From contig JAGSHN010000012.1 of the NCBI GenBank assembly GCA_029855935.1, positions 274,920 through 338,919 on the forward strand: 64,000 nt of DNA, read 5' to 3'. Positions 42,212 to 51,528 of this stretch are shown in pieces. The translations under genes and the position numbers were made by a program. The notes beneath the pieces were generated by a model. The model was not told the DNA's origin and searched no databases. It was given only the letters and a program-made list of their open reading frames with translations. Source of the DNA: Candidatus Thorarchaeota archaeon. GTDB lineage: Archaea > Asgardarchaeota > Thorarchaeia > Thorarchaeales > Thorarchaeaceae. Each line of letters opens with the position of its first letter. The stretch's first letter is position 1.

Positions 42212-43990
42212 CTATCTCTGCCAGCCCTCCTCTTCAAAGTGTTCATCTCGGCCACCACTCCAATCGCACACTATGTTGCCTTCCTGTGTGATCCTCACAA
42301 TGATCTCCGGCAGCGGCGGGATGAGGTTCTGACCCACTACCGTACTTTCTTGGTAGGCCCCTGTCAACAGCACCGCAAGGTGGCCGCCCACGAGGGTCTG
42401 TCTATCTGGTATTGGAATCCCCTCGACGACGAGGGGATTGTCATGCGTGAGCGGTCGCCCATCACCCGTGTAGAGCCTCTCTGAGTGTCGCTTCAGGCTG
42501 AAGGCTGAGATCTCGCCATCGGAGTCGCAGGTCAAATCCACAAGTCGGATGCTGGTCTGCGGGCGCCTGTCAAGATCTGCCAGCGGGACAATCGGGAAAT
42601 ACTGTCCCACCAACAGATGATCCACAAGGTCACTGAATACGCTGAACTCGCCGATTGCTATGTAGTCAGGCCGGAGAGGGTCGCTGGTGCAGATGGCACT
42701 GAAGAACTCGGGATTGGCGAAAGTCCTCCTGCGTACCTCTCTTGTGGCAACCTCGGAGATGTACGCCCAGTCCGCAGAGTCGTCGATGTCGTCTGACTGA
42801 TTCCACCAGTCCTCGTGAACCGCGCTCTCCCACAGACGAAGGAGCCCGACAGGATCTCCCACACTCCTTATTGCGCGAATCAGCTCCCCCGCCCTCTCGC
42901 GGGCCGCCTCTGATGGGCTGGTGCCGTCTGTCTTGGGGTAGACGCTCCTGACCTCGCGAACGGCAACGAGCGTGATACGTGACGGAGCGACAACATAGCG
43001 GCCGGCTTCGATGGCAATATCTGGCAGGGAGGTGCTCATACTCTCGCTGGCCGCCGCATCCAATATTCCTGCTATCACCTCTTGGGCATACCGGGAGGCG
43101 GTGTCCTCCTCGCCTGTCGGGTGACGACCCTCATAGTCAATCGGAATGCCGCCGCCTAGGTCGAGCGTCTCCAGTCCTGGAAGACCCTCCCGCCTGAGCA
43201 GTGAGAACATCCTCATTCCGTAGCGGGCGAATTCCCTCATGTCGCCCACGTCTGAGATCTGGGAGCCGGGGTGGACGAGAACTCCCGTGACGAGCGCACC
43301 CATCCCGTTCTCATCCAGCTTCAGGATTGCATCGCGAACCTCGGACGGTCCCAGGCCGAACTTGGAGCCAATGCCGGTTGATCTGACCCAGTGACCTCTA
43401 ATCCTGACCAGAGGTCTGAGCCTAAGCATCAGTCGCAGGCTATCAGGCCAGTTGCGATGTGCCAGCACGACGTTGACATCGCCGGGTGAGCCTAGTGTGA
43501 TGACTATCCTGTGTCCGGTTTCTATTAGACGTGCCGTCTCTTGGATGTACTCCTCCGTCTTCACCCCGTCGCAGATGATGCTTCTCTCGGCGGCCCCCGG
43601 GATGGCGACGGTGCGGACGAGTTCGTTCAGTGATGCGACCTCAAGGCCATAGTCTGCATCGGCCTGAAGGACTGCTCCAATGGTCGTCCCGCTCGTGCTG
43701 GCCTTGATCGGGTAGAATAGTCGCAGATGGCCAGGATATCTGACCTCCCTCATCGTCTTGAGGAAGACATTCTTGAGATGGCGGGCGCGCTCCATCACGA
43801 GTTGTGGAAGACGAAGAGAGACTGATCCACGGACTTCCGCCGTGTCGAGAATGTCTTTCAACGCTACTCTCTGCTCACCCACTGTGACGCACAGTCGTCC
43901 TCTCTCGTCGATGTCGAAGAACCGAAGGTCTCCTCTTCCTAGTCCGTATACTACCCGTGAGTCCTCGATTGACCACGTGTCTTCAGCCAT
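42212..43990 (-). CDS. speA: Arginine decarboxylase, SpeA-type (PLP fold III)
   Basis: 592 residues. The PLP lysine is in FYPIKAST (residue ~94), as in the biosynthetic arginine decarboxylases, and TLDLGGGIPIDYEGRH gives the phosphate-binding region. The TCDSDG motif near residue 490 holds the substrate-binding Cys-Asp pair typical of this subgroup. The enzyme would turn arginine into agmatine for polyamine synthesis. ATG 43990 is preferred to GTG 43999. It is divergent from an HDAC-superfamily gene, whose relatives include acetylpolyamine amidohydrolases. The enzyme is more typical of bacteria, so early transfer is possible. Confidence 0.85.
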   Translation of the reverse strand: MAEDTWSIEDSRVVYGLGRGDLRFFDIDERGRLCVTVGEQRVALKDILDTAEVRGSVSLRLPQLVMERARHLKNVFLKTMREVRYPGHLRLFYPIKASTSGTTIGAVLQADADYGLEVASLNELVRTVAIPGAAERSIICDGVKTEEYIQETARLIETGHRIVITLGSPGDVNVVLAHRNWPDSLRLMLRLRPLVRIRGHWVRSTGIGSKFGLGPSEVRDAILKLDENGMGALVTGVLVHPGSQISDVGDMREFARYGMRMFSLLRREGLPGLETLDLGGGIPIDYEGRHPTGEEDTASRYAQEVIAGILDAAASESMSTSLPDIAIEAGRYVVAPSRITLVAVREVRSVYPKTDGTSPSEAARERAGELIRAIRSVGDPVGLLRLWESAVHEDWWNQSDDIDDSADWAYISEVATREVRRRTFANPEFFSAICTSDPLRPDYIAIGEFSVFSDLVDHLLVGQYFPIVPLADLDRRPQTSIRLVDLTCDSDGEISAFSLKRHSERLYTGDGRPLTHDNPLVVEGIPIPDRQTLVGGHLAVLLTGAYQESTVVGQNLIPPLPEIIVRITQEGNIVCDWSGGRDEHFEEEGWQR

Positions 43991-44042
43991 AGTCCACACT
44001 TCGGTGTCCGGCCTCTGCGCCGCAATTCCTCATCAGCAAAGC

Positions 44043-44049
44043 CATTTAA
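44043..44049 (+). promoter_or_regulatory. TATA box of the HDAC-family gene
   Basis: CATTTAAG lies 24-30 bases before ATG 44073, so transcription should start at or next to the ATG (leaderless). On the other strand the same element may serve speA. Confidence 0.5.
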
Positions 44050-44072
44050 GGGTGCGGCCTCGATAGTCCCTG

Positions 44073-45149
44073 ATGACGAGAGGCTCTCTCTGCAAGGTTG
44101 CCTTTGTCTGGAGCGACCACTTTGAAGAGTTCGACAACGGCCGCAATCATCCAGTGAGACAGGGACGTTTCCGTGCAGTCCGCGACTACATAGTATCACA
44201 GGGTTTCTACGAGCACGACAATGTCTCGGAGATGAGTCCTGAGCCTCTGCCAGAGAGCCTTCTTGAGAGAGTTCACACACAGGAGTACATCACACGAATT
44301 CGACGGATCTCGGCGACGGGCGAGGGTGATGTCGACATCGACACACCGGGCTACCGCGGCATCTACGAGACTGCCCTGTGGACCTGCGGAGGAACCATCT
44401 CGGGTGTCAAGGCCATTCTCCGCGGAGAGATAGACCACTTCATCTCTCCTACGGGCGGCTTCCATCATGCCTTTCCCGACAGAGGAGGCGGCTTCTGCGT
44501 CTTCAATGACATTGCGGCTGCAGTGCGTCTGCTTCAGGACCGCGGGATCAAGAGAGTTGCCATAGTGGATCTTGATGTCCATCATGGGAACGGTACGCAG
44601 AGCTACTTCCTAGAGTCACCCGATGTGTTGCACATCTCTCTGCACGAGGACCCTGAATGGACGTATCCCCATTCCGGCCGTGTGGAGGAGTCCGGGACCG
44701 GGAAGGGGTCTGGACTCAGTGTCAATGTCCCCTTGCCGATGGACTCTGGTGACGACGTGTTTCTGTACTCCTTTCGCGAGATTGTGCCCCCGATTCTCGA
44801 CTTCTTCAGACCGCAGTTTCTGATTCTTGTACCGGGATTCGACACGCACTACCTTGACCCGCTCGCTCATCTAGTCACCACAACACGGACGACCCGAGAG
44901 ACCACCCTGATGCTGCACGACCAGGCACACAAGCATTGTGACGGTCGTCTGGGTGTTGTGTCTGGCGGCGGCTACGACCGACAAGCGCTGAGTTGGGGTG
45001 TGGCCACTGTGCTCTCGGTTCTGTCCGGCATCCCCTATTCTGCGCCGCCGGAGAGTCCTCCAATCCAAGACGATTCCGAGACGTGGGAATTGGCCCGTAG
45101 GACTGTTCGTGCCGTCCGTGCAAGAGTATTCTCGCAGCTTGGTCTATAG
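44073..45149 (+). CDS. Histone deacetylase-superfamily amidohydrolase
   Basis: 358 residues with a complete zinc amidohydrolase site: PTGGFHHAFPDRGGGFC holds the paired active-site His, VDLDVHHGNG gives the zinc ligands Asp and His, and PGFDTHYLDPLA supplies the third ligand Asp. GGGYD is the conserved end loop. This superfamily includes AcuC, acetylpolyamine amidohydrolases and histone deacetylases. Its divergent pairing with arginine decarboxylase favours acetylpolyamine as substrate (inference); protein deacetylation is the alternative. No signal peptide is seen. Confidence 0.83.
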   Translation: MTRGSLCKVAFVWSDHFEEFDNGRNHPVRQGRFRAVRDYIVSQGFYEHDNVSEMSPEPLPESLLERVHTQEYITRIRRISATGEGDVDIDTPGYRGIYETALWTCGGTISGVKAILRGEIDHFISPTGGFHHAFPDRGGGFCVFNDIAAAVRLLQDRGIKRVAIVDLDVHHGNGTQSYFLESPDVLHISLHEDPEWTYPHSGRVEESGTGKGSGLSVNVPLPMDSGDDVFLYSFREIVPPILDFFRPQFLILVPGFDTHYLDPLAHLVTTTRTTRETTLMLHDQAHKHCDGRLGVVSGGGYDRQALSWGVATVLSVLSGIPYSAPPESPPIQDDSETWELARRTVRAVRARVFSQLGL

Positions 45150-45279
45150 GCTATTCTTGTGCAGGTATGTCTTGATATGCGCTATTCGGAAATACAAACT
45201 ATTTATTGTGAGCTATCACTCAATTCCATCAGCAAAAACATACAATTTGAGCACATTTCACGCAGAAGGCTGATGACAC

Positions 45280-46638
45280 TTGGAAGAGGTACTAGGACCA
45301 CTCTTCGACGGTTCCCACGAGGCAATCCTAGTGGTGGGAAGGGGGAGAAGAGTCGTCTATGTGAACCCTGTGATGTGCTCCTTTCTAGACACAGAGGCGG
45401 ACAAGGTGATAGGCCTCCCAGTGAGTGAGGTCGAGGGCCTTGAGTTCGTGCTACCGCATGTAGAGGAGATGGCTCGTTCCCGCAAGCGTACGCCCCGAAA
45501 GACTCTGCACTTTCCTCGTTCTGAGATTGGTCGTGATGCGGACATCTTGGTGATTCTCGACCCCGTCAGACTCGCAAGGAGGAAGTACACGCTTCTGCGT
45601 CTCCTCGAAAACATGCCAGCCGGGGTTCCAACTGTTTCCGGCTTGGTCCCCTACGACTGGGTGATGGACTCGCTCATTGATGGTGTAATCATAGATGATC
45701 CAAGAGGAAGAATAGTGTATGCCAATAGGGCTTTTGCCAACATGCTGGGCGTCCCCCGCAGCGAGCTGATCGGTCAACGCTGGGTCCAGTACATGGAGAA
45801 TCCTGATGAGGATCTCGTGTTTGAGAAGGTCGCTCTTCGGAGGCTGGGCGAGAGCGAAAGATACGAGATCAACTGGCGTCGAGCTGATGGCACACTGCTT
45901 CAGACCCTCGTCTCGGCCGCACCTTTCCGAGATAAGTCTGGCGCGTTCTCTGGCTCCGTTGCTGTGGTAACGGACATCACCGAGCTGAAGGAGGCTGAGA
46001 AGACCGTCAAGTTCTTTGTGGATCTGCTGACGCATGACCTGTCGAACCAGCTCCAGGTGATAATGACCGCCACTGGCCTTCTTGATGAGGAACTCCCTGC
46101 GTCATACATCGACGACGCACGTGCCAGCATAGTCGAGGCCGTCGAGAGATGCAACCGCCTCATCGCGAAAGTGAAGCGTGCAGCAAAGGTGCGTGAGCTA
46201 CCCATCACTGACGTCAATCTGGCTGAGGTACTTGCCGAAAAGGTCAGAGCCGTCGAACGTGTCTACGAGGCACAGGTCGAGGTCGAGGATCTCAGTGAGC
46301 CGATATACGTACGGGCCAACTCTCTTCTCGGAGAGATGATATGGAACCTACTTGAGAATGCTGCCAGGCACAACCCCCGTAGTGACCGGCGGATATGGGT
46401 TTCCGGGAAACGCGCTGGCGAGTATTTTGCTCTTGTCATAGCAGACAATGGTCCGGGCATCAGTGATACTCGGAAGGCCACACTCTTTCAGAAGACCCGC
46501 GACTACGGAGGTGTTGGTCTCACACTTGTGGCCCACATAGTGCGTGAATCAGGCGGCCGAATAGAAGTCGCCGATAGGGTAGAGGGATCTCCCGACAAAG
46601 GGGCAAAGTTCACACTATACTTGCCGCTCGCTGAGTAG
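45280..46638 (+). CDS. Cytosolic sensor histidine kinase with two PAS domains
   Basis: 452 residues without membrane segments. A first PAS-like domain spans ~1-100, and a clear second PAS at ~125-245 contains DSLIDGVIIDDPRGRIVYANRAF. The H box is FFVDLLTHDLSNQLQV (phospho-His in THDL), followed by the HATPase domain: N box NLLENAARHNP, G1 DNGPGIS and G2 YGGVGLTLVAHIV. It would autophosphorylate in response to an internal signal. No receiver gene is adjacent, so the partner lies elsewhere. TTG 45280 is the start; a TATA-like ACTATTTATTG at 45198-45208 lies upstream in a distinctly AT-rich patch. Confidence 0.88.
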   Translation: MEEVLGPLFDGSHEAILVVGRGRRVVYVNPVMCSFLDTEADKVIGLPVSEVEGLEFVLPHVEEMARSRKRTPRKTLHFPRSEIGRDADILVILDPVRLARRKYTLLRLLENMPAGVPTVSGLVPYDWVMDSLIDGVIIDDPRGRIVYANRAFANMLGVPRSELIGQRWVQYMENPDEDLVFEKVALRRLGESERYEINWRRADGTLLQTLVSAAPFRDKSGAFSGSVAVVTDITELKEAEKTVKFFVDLLTHDLSNQLQVIMTATGLLDEELPASYIDDARASIVEAVERCNRLIAKVKRAAKVRELPITDVNLAEVLAEKVRAVERVYEAQVEVEDLSEPIYVRANSLLGEMIWNLLENAARHNPRSDRRIWVSGKRAGEYFALVIADNGPGISDTRKATLFQKTRDYGGVGLTLVAHIVRESGGRIEVADRVEGSPDKGAKFTLYLPLAE

Positions 46639-46670
46639 AAAAGGACCTATGAATGTGTCCCGCCTCTACT

Positions 46671-46946
46671 CTAGCTTTGTCGTTGCAGCAGGTTCTTGAT
46701 GCGCCGGAACAGCCCCTCGTAGAACGTCCTCTTCGCCACTCCGTTTATCCGGAAGAAGCTAGTGTCAATTCTATAGAATTGGCGCTTGATCTTCTCGTAG
46801 TCGCGAATCCCCCTCTCTACGACATAGCGCTGAATCACATCGGCGACCTTCTCCGGGAAGTTATCGATGTACTGGAATCGGTTGAGTTGAATGTGAAACA
46901 GAGTCATCCGGAGTATGTCCTCTCTGCTGACTGTTGCTACAGCCAT
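46671..46946 (-). CDS. Small basic protein of unknown function
   Basis: 91 residues, not recognised. It is helical and basic, with FHIQLNRFQYIDNFPEKVAD and a C-terminal KRTFYEGLFRRIKNLLQRQ. The frame has a plausible promoter (TTTAAAT on the minus strand, 46980-46988) about 35 bases before the ATG, which supports expression. It lies in the gap between the histidine kinase and the NrdG-like gene, facing the kinase. Confidence 0.55.
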   Translation of the reverse strand: MAVATVSREDILRMTLFHIQLNRFQYIDNFPEKVADVIQRYVVERGIRDYEKIKRQFYRIDTSFFRINGVAKRTFYEGLFRRIKNLLQRQS

Positions 46947-47079
46947 GACATTGGCCCCGTCATAGTATTATGACGTCATTGATTTAAAGAATTGTGAGAA
47001 ATCCTCCCGCAAAAGACGTTCTCCTAAGAGACTTCATTAGTGCCTGTGTCCGGCACTACCGCCACGGACCTGATGGCAA

Positions 47080-47775
47080 ATGAGAATCAGCTCAATCATT
47101 GACATAAGCCTCGTTGATGTGCCCGGTGTGCCCGTCACCGTAATCTTCACCGGAGGTTGCAACTTCGACTGTCCGTATTGTCAGAACTCTGCATTGATTC
47201 CTCTGGACTCTGGTGAAACGATGAGTCCCTCAGAGGTAGCGCGTCGGGTCTCGGGGTTTCTCTCCGAGGGGTTTTGTATCACAGGAGGTGAGCCGACAAT
47301 TCATCGGGACCTCCCTGACCTTCTCAGGGCGCTCAGAGAACTCTCTCCGAAACACGTTAATCTGAACACGCAGGGGTCGGTGCCGGGTGTGCTCAGAGCC
47401 TCCTTGCCCTATCTTGACTCCGTGTGGTTTGACCTGAAGGCACCACCTGCCCGCTATCGGGAGATCTCACGCACGAAGTCCGACCCATGGCCCCGCGTTC
47501 TGAGGAGCTTCAGGATGCTCCGCGACTCGGATGTCCAGCTGTGGCCCAGAACTACATACGTGGGAGGTCTGATGACCCGCGAGGATCTGCTCGGTATTCT
47601 CGATGTTCTCGTAAGCGAGGGCTATGAAGGCCCCTATCACATTCAGAATTATGTTCATTCGGACGGTGTCCGGGAGGATGAGGCGCGACGCCTGACGCGA
47701 CCTGCACGCGAGGACGTTGAGTACGTGGCCAGGACGGCTCCTCCCGAGATTAGAGTCCACATTGATTGGCGTTAG
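47080..47775 (+). CDS. NrdG-like radical SAM activating enzyme
   Basis: 231 residues. The cluster motif is CNFDCPYC (CX3CX2C) in GGCNFDCPYCQNS; the SAM-binding GGE lies in ITGGEPTIHRD. The short length and the N-terminal ISLVDVPGVPVTVIFTGG match the anaerobic ribonucleotide reductase activating protein family (TIGR02495-type), which makes the glycyl radical on NrdD. The reductase gene is at 35662, not adjacent, so pairing is inferred. Other glycyl-radical activases cannot be excluded, but no other glycyl-radical enzyme is in the window. Confidence 0.82.
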   Translation: MRISSIIDISLVDVPGVPVTVIFTGGCNFDCPYCQNSALIPLDSGETMSPSEVARRVSGFLSEGFCITGGEPTIHRDLPDLLRALRELSPKHVNLNTQGSVPGVLRASLPYLDSVWFDLKAPPARYREISRTKSDPWPRVLRSFRMLRDSDVQLWPRTTYVGGLMTREDLLGILDVLVSEGYEGPYHIQNYVHSDGVREDEARRLTRPAREDVEYVARTAPPEIRVHIDWR

Positions 47776-47860
47776 GACATATAGTCTGTGAGGATGGCAT
47801 CCGGCCCATCCAAAGGGCGACGTTCTTCTCCCCGAGGCCTGTCGATTCCCACAGACAAGC

Positions 47861-47868
47861 TTTTAAAA
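47861..47868 (+). promoter_or_regulatory. TATA box of psmA
   Basis: TTTTAAAA, a strong consensus-like TATA element, lies about 50 bases before ATG 47916 and predicts a leader of about 20-25 bases. Confidence 0.55.
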
Positions 47869-47915
47869 GCGGTGAACAAGACCCCCTTTTGACCACTCAG
47901 CTCCTAGTTGAGTGA

Positions 47916-48677
47916 ATGGAGCGTCTGAGCATGTTTCGCACGCAGAGCATGGAATACGACAGAGCAATAACTGTCTTCTCTCCTGAGGGTCGTCTCTACC
48001 AAGTTGAGTATGCCACAGAGGCTGTGCGTCACGGTCCGCTGGCCGTTGGTGTCAAGGCCGTTGATGGCGTCGTGCTCGTGGGTGAGAAACGAGCGCCGCA
48101 TCCCCTCGTCGACGTTGACACGCTCAAGAAGATACTTCTCATCGACGACCACATTGGAACCGCGATTGCAGGTCTGCATGCTGACGCTCGCAAGCTAATC
48201 GACCAGGCTCGCATTCAGGCACAGATCAACAGGCTCCGGTATGATGAACCAATCTCTATTCGCTCTCTTGTCGTGGATATCTGTGATACAAAGCAGGTCT
48301 ACACGCAGTTTGGCGGAGTCCGACCCTTCGGGGTATCGCTCTTAGTCGGAGGTATTGATGATGCTGGCCCGCAGCTCTTCACGACCGATCCCTCAGGTTC
48401 GTTCTGGGGCTGGAAGGCCACCGCGATAGGAAAGGAGTCCGACACGGTCCGTGACTTCCTAAAGGAGAACTATCGCCCAGACCTCGACATGGATGGTGCA
48501 GTCAGTCTTGCACTAAGTGGGCTCCTGAAGCCAGCTGGCGAGCAGGCTGACATCGACCCGGCCGAGCGGGCACGACTGATTGAGGTCGGCAGAATCGATA
48601 CGACCGACAAGGTGTTCAGAATTCTCCCCCACAGCGAGGTACAGGCACTCCTTGAGAGCGTCCTGACCAAGTCATAG
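47916..48677 (+). CDS. psmA: Proteasome alpha subunit
   Basis: Forms the outer rings of the 20S proteasome. The alpha-type N-terminus YDRAITVFSPEGRLYQVEYA is diagnostic, with HADARKLIDQARIQAQ and RPFGVSLLVGGIDDAGPQLF later. 253 residues is normal. ATG 47916 starts the frame; ATG 47931 (MFRTQSMEY) is a possible alternative that would trim five residues from the gate region. It stands alone with its own TATA box; no beta subunit or PAN gene is nearby. Confidence 0.93.
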   Translation: MERLSMFRTQSMEYDRAITVFSPEGRLYQVEYATEAVRHGPLAVGVKAVDGVVLVGEKRAPHPLVDVDTLKKILLIDDHIGTAIAGLHADARKLIDQARIQAQINRLRYDEPISIRSLVVDICDTKQVYTQFGGVRPFGVSLLVGGIDDAGPQLFTTDPSGSFWGWKATAIGKESDTVRDFLKENYRPDLDMDGAVSLALSGLLKPAGEQADIDPAERARLIEVGRIDTTDKVFRILPHSEVQALLESVLTKS

Positions 48678-48722
48678 GCCCTGGCGGTCATTGGCATCTC
48701 TGTCCTCCCCTGAGATGCCTGT

Positions 48723-49610
48723 CTATCTCTTGCATCTCTCCACAAGATAGTCCACTATCATCCCTGCGATGTCCAGTCCAGTGACTCGTGAGAGGGCACT
48801 CCACGACGGTGATGCATTTGCTTCAATCACACACGGTCCGTCACCCGACTCGATTATGTCCACGCCAGTATAGTCCAGTTTCAGCGTCCGCGCAACCTCT
48901 ATGGCGCATTCTTCGTACTCCCCGTCGATGTGGGCCAGCTCGGCCCGGCCCCCACCATGCACATTCGTTCTCCACTCACCGGCCACGTTAGGAGGTAGAT
49001 ACCTGTACATAGCGCCCACAACACGATCTCCGATGACAAATACTCTGATGTCCCGATCTGGCTTCTTCACAACCTCCTGCACGTACAGGACCTGACCGAG
49101 CTGATGGAGGAATTTCATTGCACGATAGGCCAGCTCCGGGTGTTCGGGCCGCATGGCGCCCATTCCACGAGCGCCTATCATAGGCTTGATGATCACGTCT
49201 CCTACCTCCTGAACAAAGGCCACCGCAGCCTCAAGATTCTCGCCAATGAAGGTACGTGGCACTCTGATGCCGGCCTTGTGAAGTGCAGTCAGTGTAGCAT
49301 ACTTGTCCTTCGCCCGTCGAAAGGAATAGGCGGGATTCATCACGTAGATGCCAGCGTCCTCGAAATGCTCAAGCAGGCTGATGCGGAAGGTTATCTGATC
49401 CCCCGTTCCGTAGCCAATAGTCCTGACAATGACACCGTCCATATCAGAAACGTCCTCATTGTCGAGATGGATGAACCTGTTCGGTATCTGTGCCGCCACG
49501 TCAGGAAGGCGAAACGGAATGACCTTGTGTCCTCTCGCCCTCATCGCCTCGATGAGAGTCCGCGTCGCCCAGTTGTTGACATTCTCGTGATAGCTTATCC
49601 CGAAGAACAT
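48723..49610 (-). CDS. RimK-family ATP-grasp amino-acid ligase
   Basis: 295 residues of the RimK/LysX/MptN/CofF ATP-grasp family, which adds amino acids (often glutamate) to carboxyl groups of proteins or cofactors. Features: the N-terminal domain GTGDQITFRISLLEHFED, the ATP-binding loop VIIKPMIGARGMGAM, and the metal-binding VIEANASPSWSALSRVTG near the end. In archaea relatives include MptN (tetrahydromethanopterin glutamate ligase) and CofF (F420 glutamate ligase). Both cofactor types are implied by the one-carbon operon at 13.7-19.5 kb, but the sequence alone does not select one. Confidence 0.8.
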   Translation of the reverse strand: MFFGISYHENVNNWATRTLIEAMRARGHKVIPFRLPDVAAQIPNRFIHLDNEDVSDMDGVIVRTIGYGTGDQITFRISLLEHFEDAGIYVMNPAYSFRRAKDKYATLTALHKAGIRVPRTFIGENLEAAVAFVQEVGDVIIKPMIGARGMGAMRPEHPELAYRAMKFLHQLGQVLYVQEVVKKPDRDIRVFVIGDRVVGAMYRYLPPNVAGEWRTNVHGGGRAELAHIDGEYEECAIEVARTLKLDYTGVDIIESGDGPCVIEANASPSWSALSRVTGLDIAGMIVDYLVERCKR

Positions 49611-49700
49611 ACGACTCTTCTCCGGATGCTCACTGCGACGGCTCTCCGCCGACGCTTAAAAGATGAGCGAAATCGCTCTGGATGGTTCATCAGGCCCCGC

Positions 49701-50366
49701 CTAGTCAAGTCGGCCCTGCACGAAGTGCAGCAGATCCTCATACATCGGGATGTTCAACAGAAACGAATTCAGTTTGAACACTGGCACAATCGGGACTCCC
49801 TCGTGGATCACAACATCCTCCACGAGCCAGGTCACAAGTACTGGAAGCACGCGATACTGTCCCGGCTTCAGACTCCTCAGACGTCTCCTCAACGAACTGA
49901 GTTCTGAGGCCAGACGGACTGATCGTTGCAGCTGCCGCTCTGCGGCCTCTCTGAGGGCCGATCTCTTCCCCGAGCGAATCCCCCACATCTTGGCGTCGAC
50001 TGTGACTATGGTCCAATCCCTCACGCCAATCACGTCTATCTCCATTCCACGACGGAGTTCGTTACCCCTCTGTCTGAAACTCTCCACACAGTCGAACTCG
50101 TTCATCTCAAGGATTGCCGCCACTAGCCCCTCAAAGTCTTTCCAGTCCATCGCCTTGACGACACGCTCGATGTCGACTCCCGCCGCTGCAGCCCGCATTG
50201 CAATCTGTATTCTTGTTTCTCTGGTCAGCACCCAGCCTCCCTCGATATTGCGGACCGCACCGAGCTGCGAAAGCAGAGTGGCGGTTTCGTCATCGCACTC
50301 TTGGATTGCCTGCCCGTCCCTTGACCGTTCGAGGAGCGATATCAGAATCTCGGACTCTGTCCTCAT
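49701..50366 (-). CDS. PD-(D/E)XK nuclease-like protein with N-terminal winged helix
   Basis: 221 residues. Residues 1-70 are helical and resemble a winged helix (TATLLSQLGAVRNIEGGWVL). The C-terminal half is a restriction-endonuclease-like domain: MEIDVIGV followed by ITVDAK-type strand (TIVTVDAKMWG), where Asp and DAK would be the metal-binding triad, preceded by a helix with Glu (FEGLVAAILEMNEFD). Similar Mrr/Holliday-like proteins occur in many archaea. ATG 50366 is preferred to the start at 50381. It stands alone, not in a restriction-modification locus, so a DNA-repair role is as likely as defence. Confidence 0.7.
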   Translation of the reverse strand: MRTESEILISLLERSRDGQAIQECDDETATLLSQLGAVRNIEGGWVLTRETRIQIAMRAAAAGVDIERVVKAMDWKDFEGLVAAILEMNEFDCVESFRQRGNELRRGMEIDVIGVRDWTIVTVDAKMWGIRSGKRSALREAAERQLQRSVRLASELSSLRRRLRSLKPGQYRVLPVLVTWLVEDVVIHEGVPIVPVFKLNSFLLNIPMYEDLLHFVQGRLD

Positions 50367-50391
50367 CACGGTTACCAACACAGTGCTTTAG

Positions 50392-50399
50392 TTTATAAC
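50392..50399 (+). promoter_or_regulatory. TATA box upstream of the helical protein at 50430
   Basis: TTTATAAC lies about 35 bases before ATG 50430, giving a very short leader. Confidence 0.5.
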
Positions 50400-50429
50400 A
50401 TCGATGTCCTGACAGAGTAGGGGATTGAG

Positions 50430-50924
50430 ATGTCGGAAGCGGAGGAAGGATGGAGGCGTGTCATTCACGCCTTTGAGGACTGGATTGACTATGAGGCCAC
50501 AGAGTTCGGTCCGTGGACTGCATACTTCTCAATCGAGCATCTTCAGGCCCTGACGTCTGCTGAGCGCTTGGGCTGGATGCAGAAGATGTGCGATGAGATA
50601 ATCCCGGGGAGGATCGACAGATGTCGCGAGGCTGGAGTCGCCCTTGAGGACTTCCTTCCCTTTATGCCGGACTCTGACTCCATCGACACGGTGCGCTCGA
50701 TGATTGACCTGTGCTCGGTACTTCAGGACAGCATGATGCGAATGAGCGATCTGATTGTCGAGATGAGCGAGAAGTACTCCGAGGGCGGCCTCGAGGAGAT
50801 AGTGCAACTTCTCTCTGCCGTGGCAGAGGTGGAGGAGGACATCCGCCACCATATGAGCCTCTTCAGCAAGGGTTTTGCGAAGTTGAGGTCACTCGGGCTG
50901 GAGCTGCCCACCGACTTTGGGTGA
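50430..50924 (+). CDS. Unknown all-helical protein
   Basis: 164 residues without a recognised family. The sequence is almost wholly helical and acidic, with aromatic residues in the first third (WIDYEATEFGPWTAYFSIEHL) and amphipathic helices later (SMIDLCSVLQDSMMRMSDL, LSAVAEVEEDIRHHMSLF). No membrane segment or catalytic motif is visible. A TATA box with ideal spacing supports expression. It is the first of a run of mostly helical, unrecognised genes that extends to 60.8 kb. Confidence 0.6.
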   Translation: MSEAEEGWRRVIHAFEDWIDYEATEFGPWTAYFSIEHLQALTSAERLGWMQKMCDEIIPGRIDRCREAGVALEDFLPFMPDSDSIDTVRSMIDLCSVLQDSMMRMSDLIVEMSEKYSEGGLEEIVQLLSAVAEVEEDIRHHMSLFSKGFAKLRSLGLELPTDFG

Positions 50925-51085
50925 ATCGTCCTACCGACTGTGTCAAGCCCGGCGGAAGAGTTAAGTGCCAATGAACCGAACGTGTGTCCGACCCATCTGT
51001 GATTGGGACAGCTATAACGAGGTGAAAAGCGAAGTGGGTAGTGACATAGCCCCTGCCCACCAGTGTCGGGTCAGACACCAAGAGG

Positions 51086-51472
51086 GTGACTACCAAATTC
51101 AGCCTCGAGGTGTCCGAGTTCTTCTGCAGTGAGAGTAAGGACTGTCTCTCATCTGGCTGTCCGGTCGTCGAATCTCTCGCGGGCTCTCTCTTCAGGATGG
51201 CTAGGTACCGTCTCTCCGATCGTCTGAAGACGGTGCTGCTGGCCGCCGCTGAGGTACTGCGCTTTCACGAGATGACCGTGACGGCTCTTGCTGATGAGGT
51301 GTCACGACGGACCGGAATACCATATTCGACTGTAAAGTGGAACCTGAGGTCATTGGTACAGCTGGGACTCGTGGCCGGTGGCGACAACAGTCGGAGAGGT
51401 CTGAAGGCAAGTCTCACTGCAGCAGGAAGGATGCTGGCGGACTATCTACTCAGCCAAGAGTCCGAACCGTGA
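51086..51472 (+). CDS. Winged-helix regulator with N-terminal cysteines
   Basis: 128 residues. The first 30 contain three cysteines (FFCSES, DCLSSGCP) that might bind a metal or cluster. A winged-helix domain follows: LKTVLLAAAEVLRFHEMTVTA, recognition helix YSTVKWNLRSLVQLGLV and wing GGDNSRRGLKASLTAAG. It probably acts as a transcription factor, perhaps with a redox or metal sensor. GTG 51086 has AGAGG just before it; a TATA-like GCTATAACG lies at 51010. It converges with the interrupted gene to its right. Confidence 0.68.
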   Translation: MTTKFSLEVSEFFCSESKDCLSSGCPVVESLAGSLFRMARYRLSDRLKTVLLAAAEVLRFHEMTVTALADEVSRRTGIPYSTVKWNLRSLVQLGLVAGGDNSRRGLKASLTAAGRMLADYLLSQESEP

Positions 51473-51528
51473 CGCCTTGCCGAGAGGAACGGGGGTGCTG
51501 CCCCCTCCTCCACTGGCGCTGCACAGCT

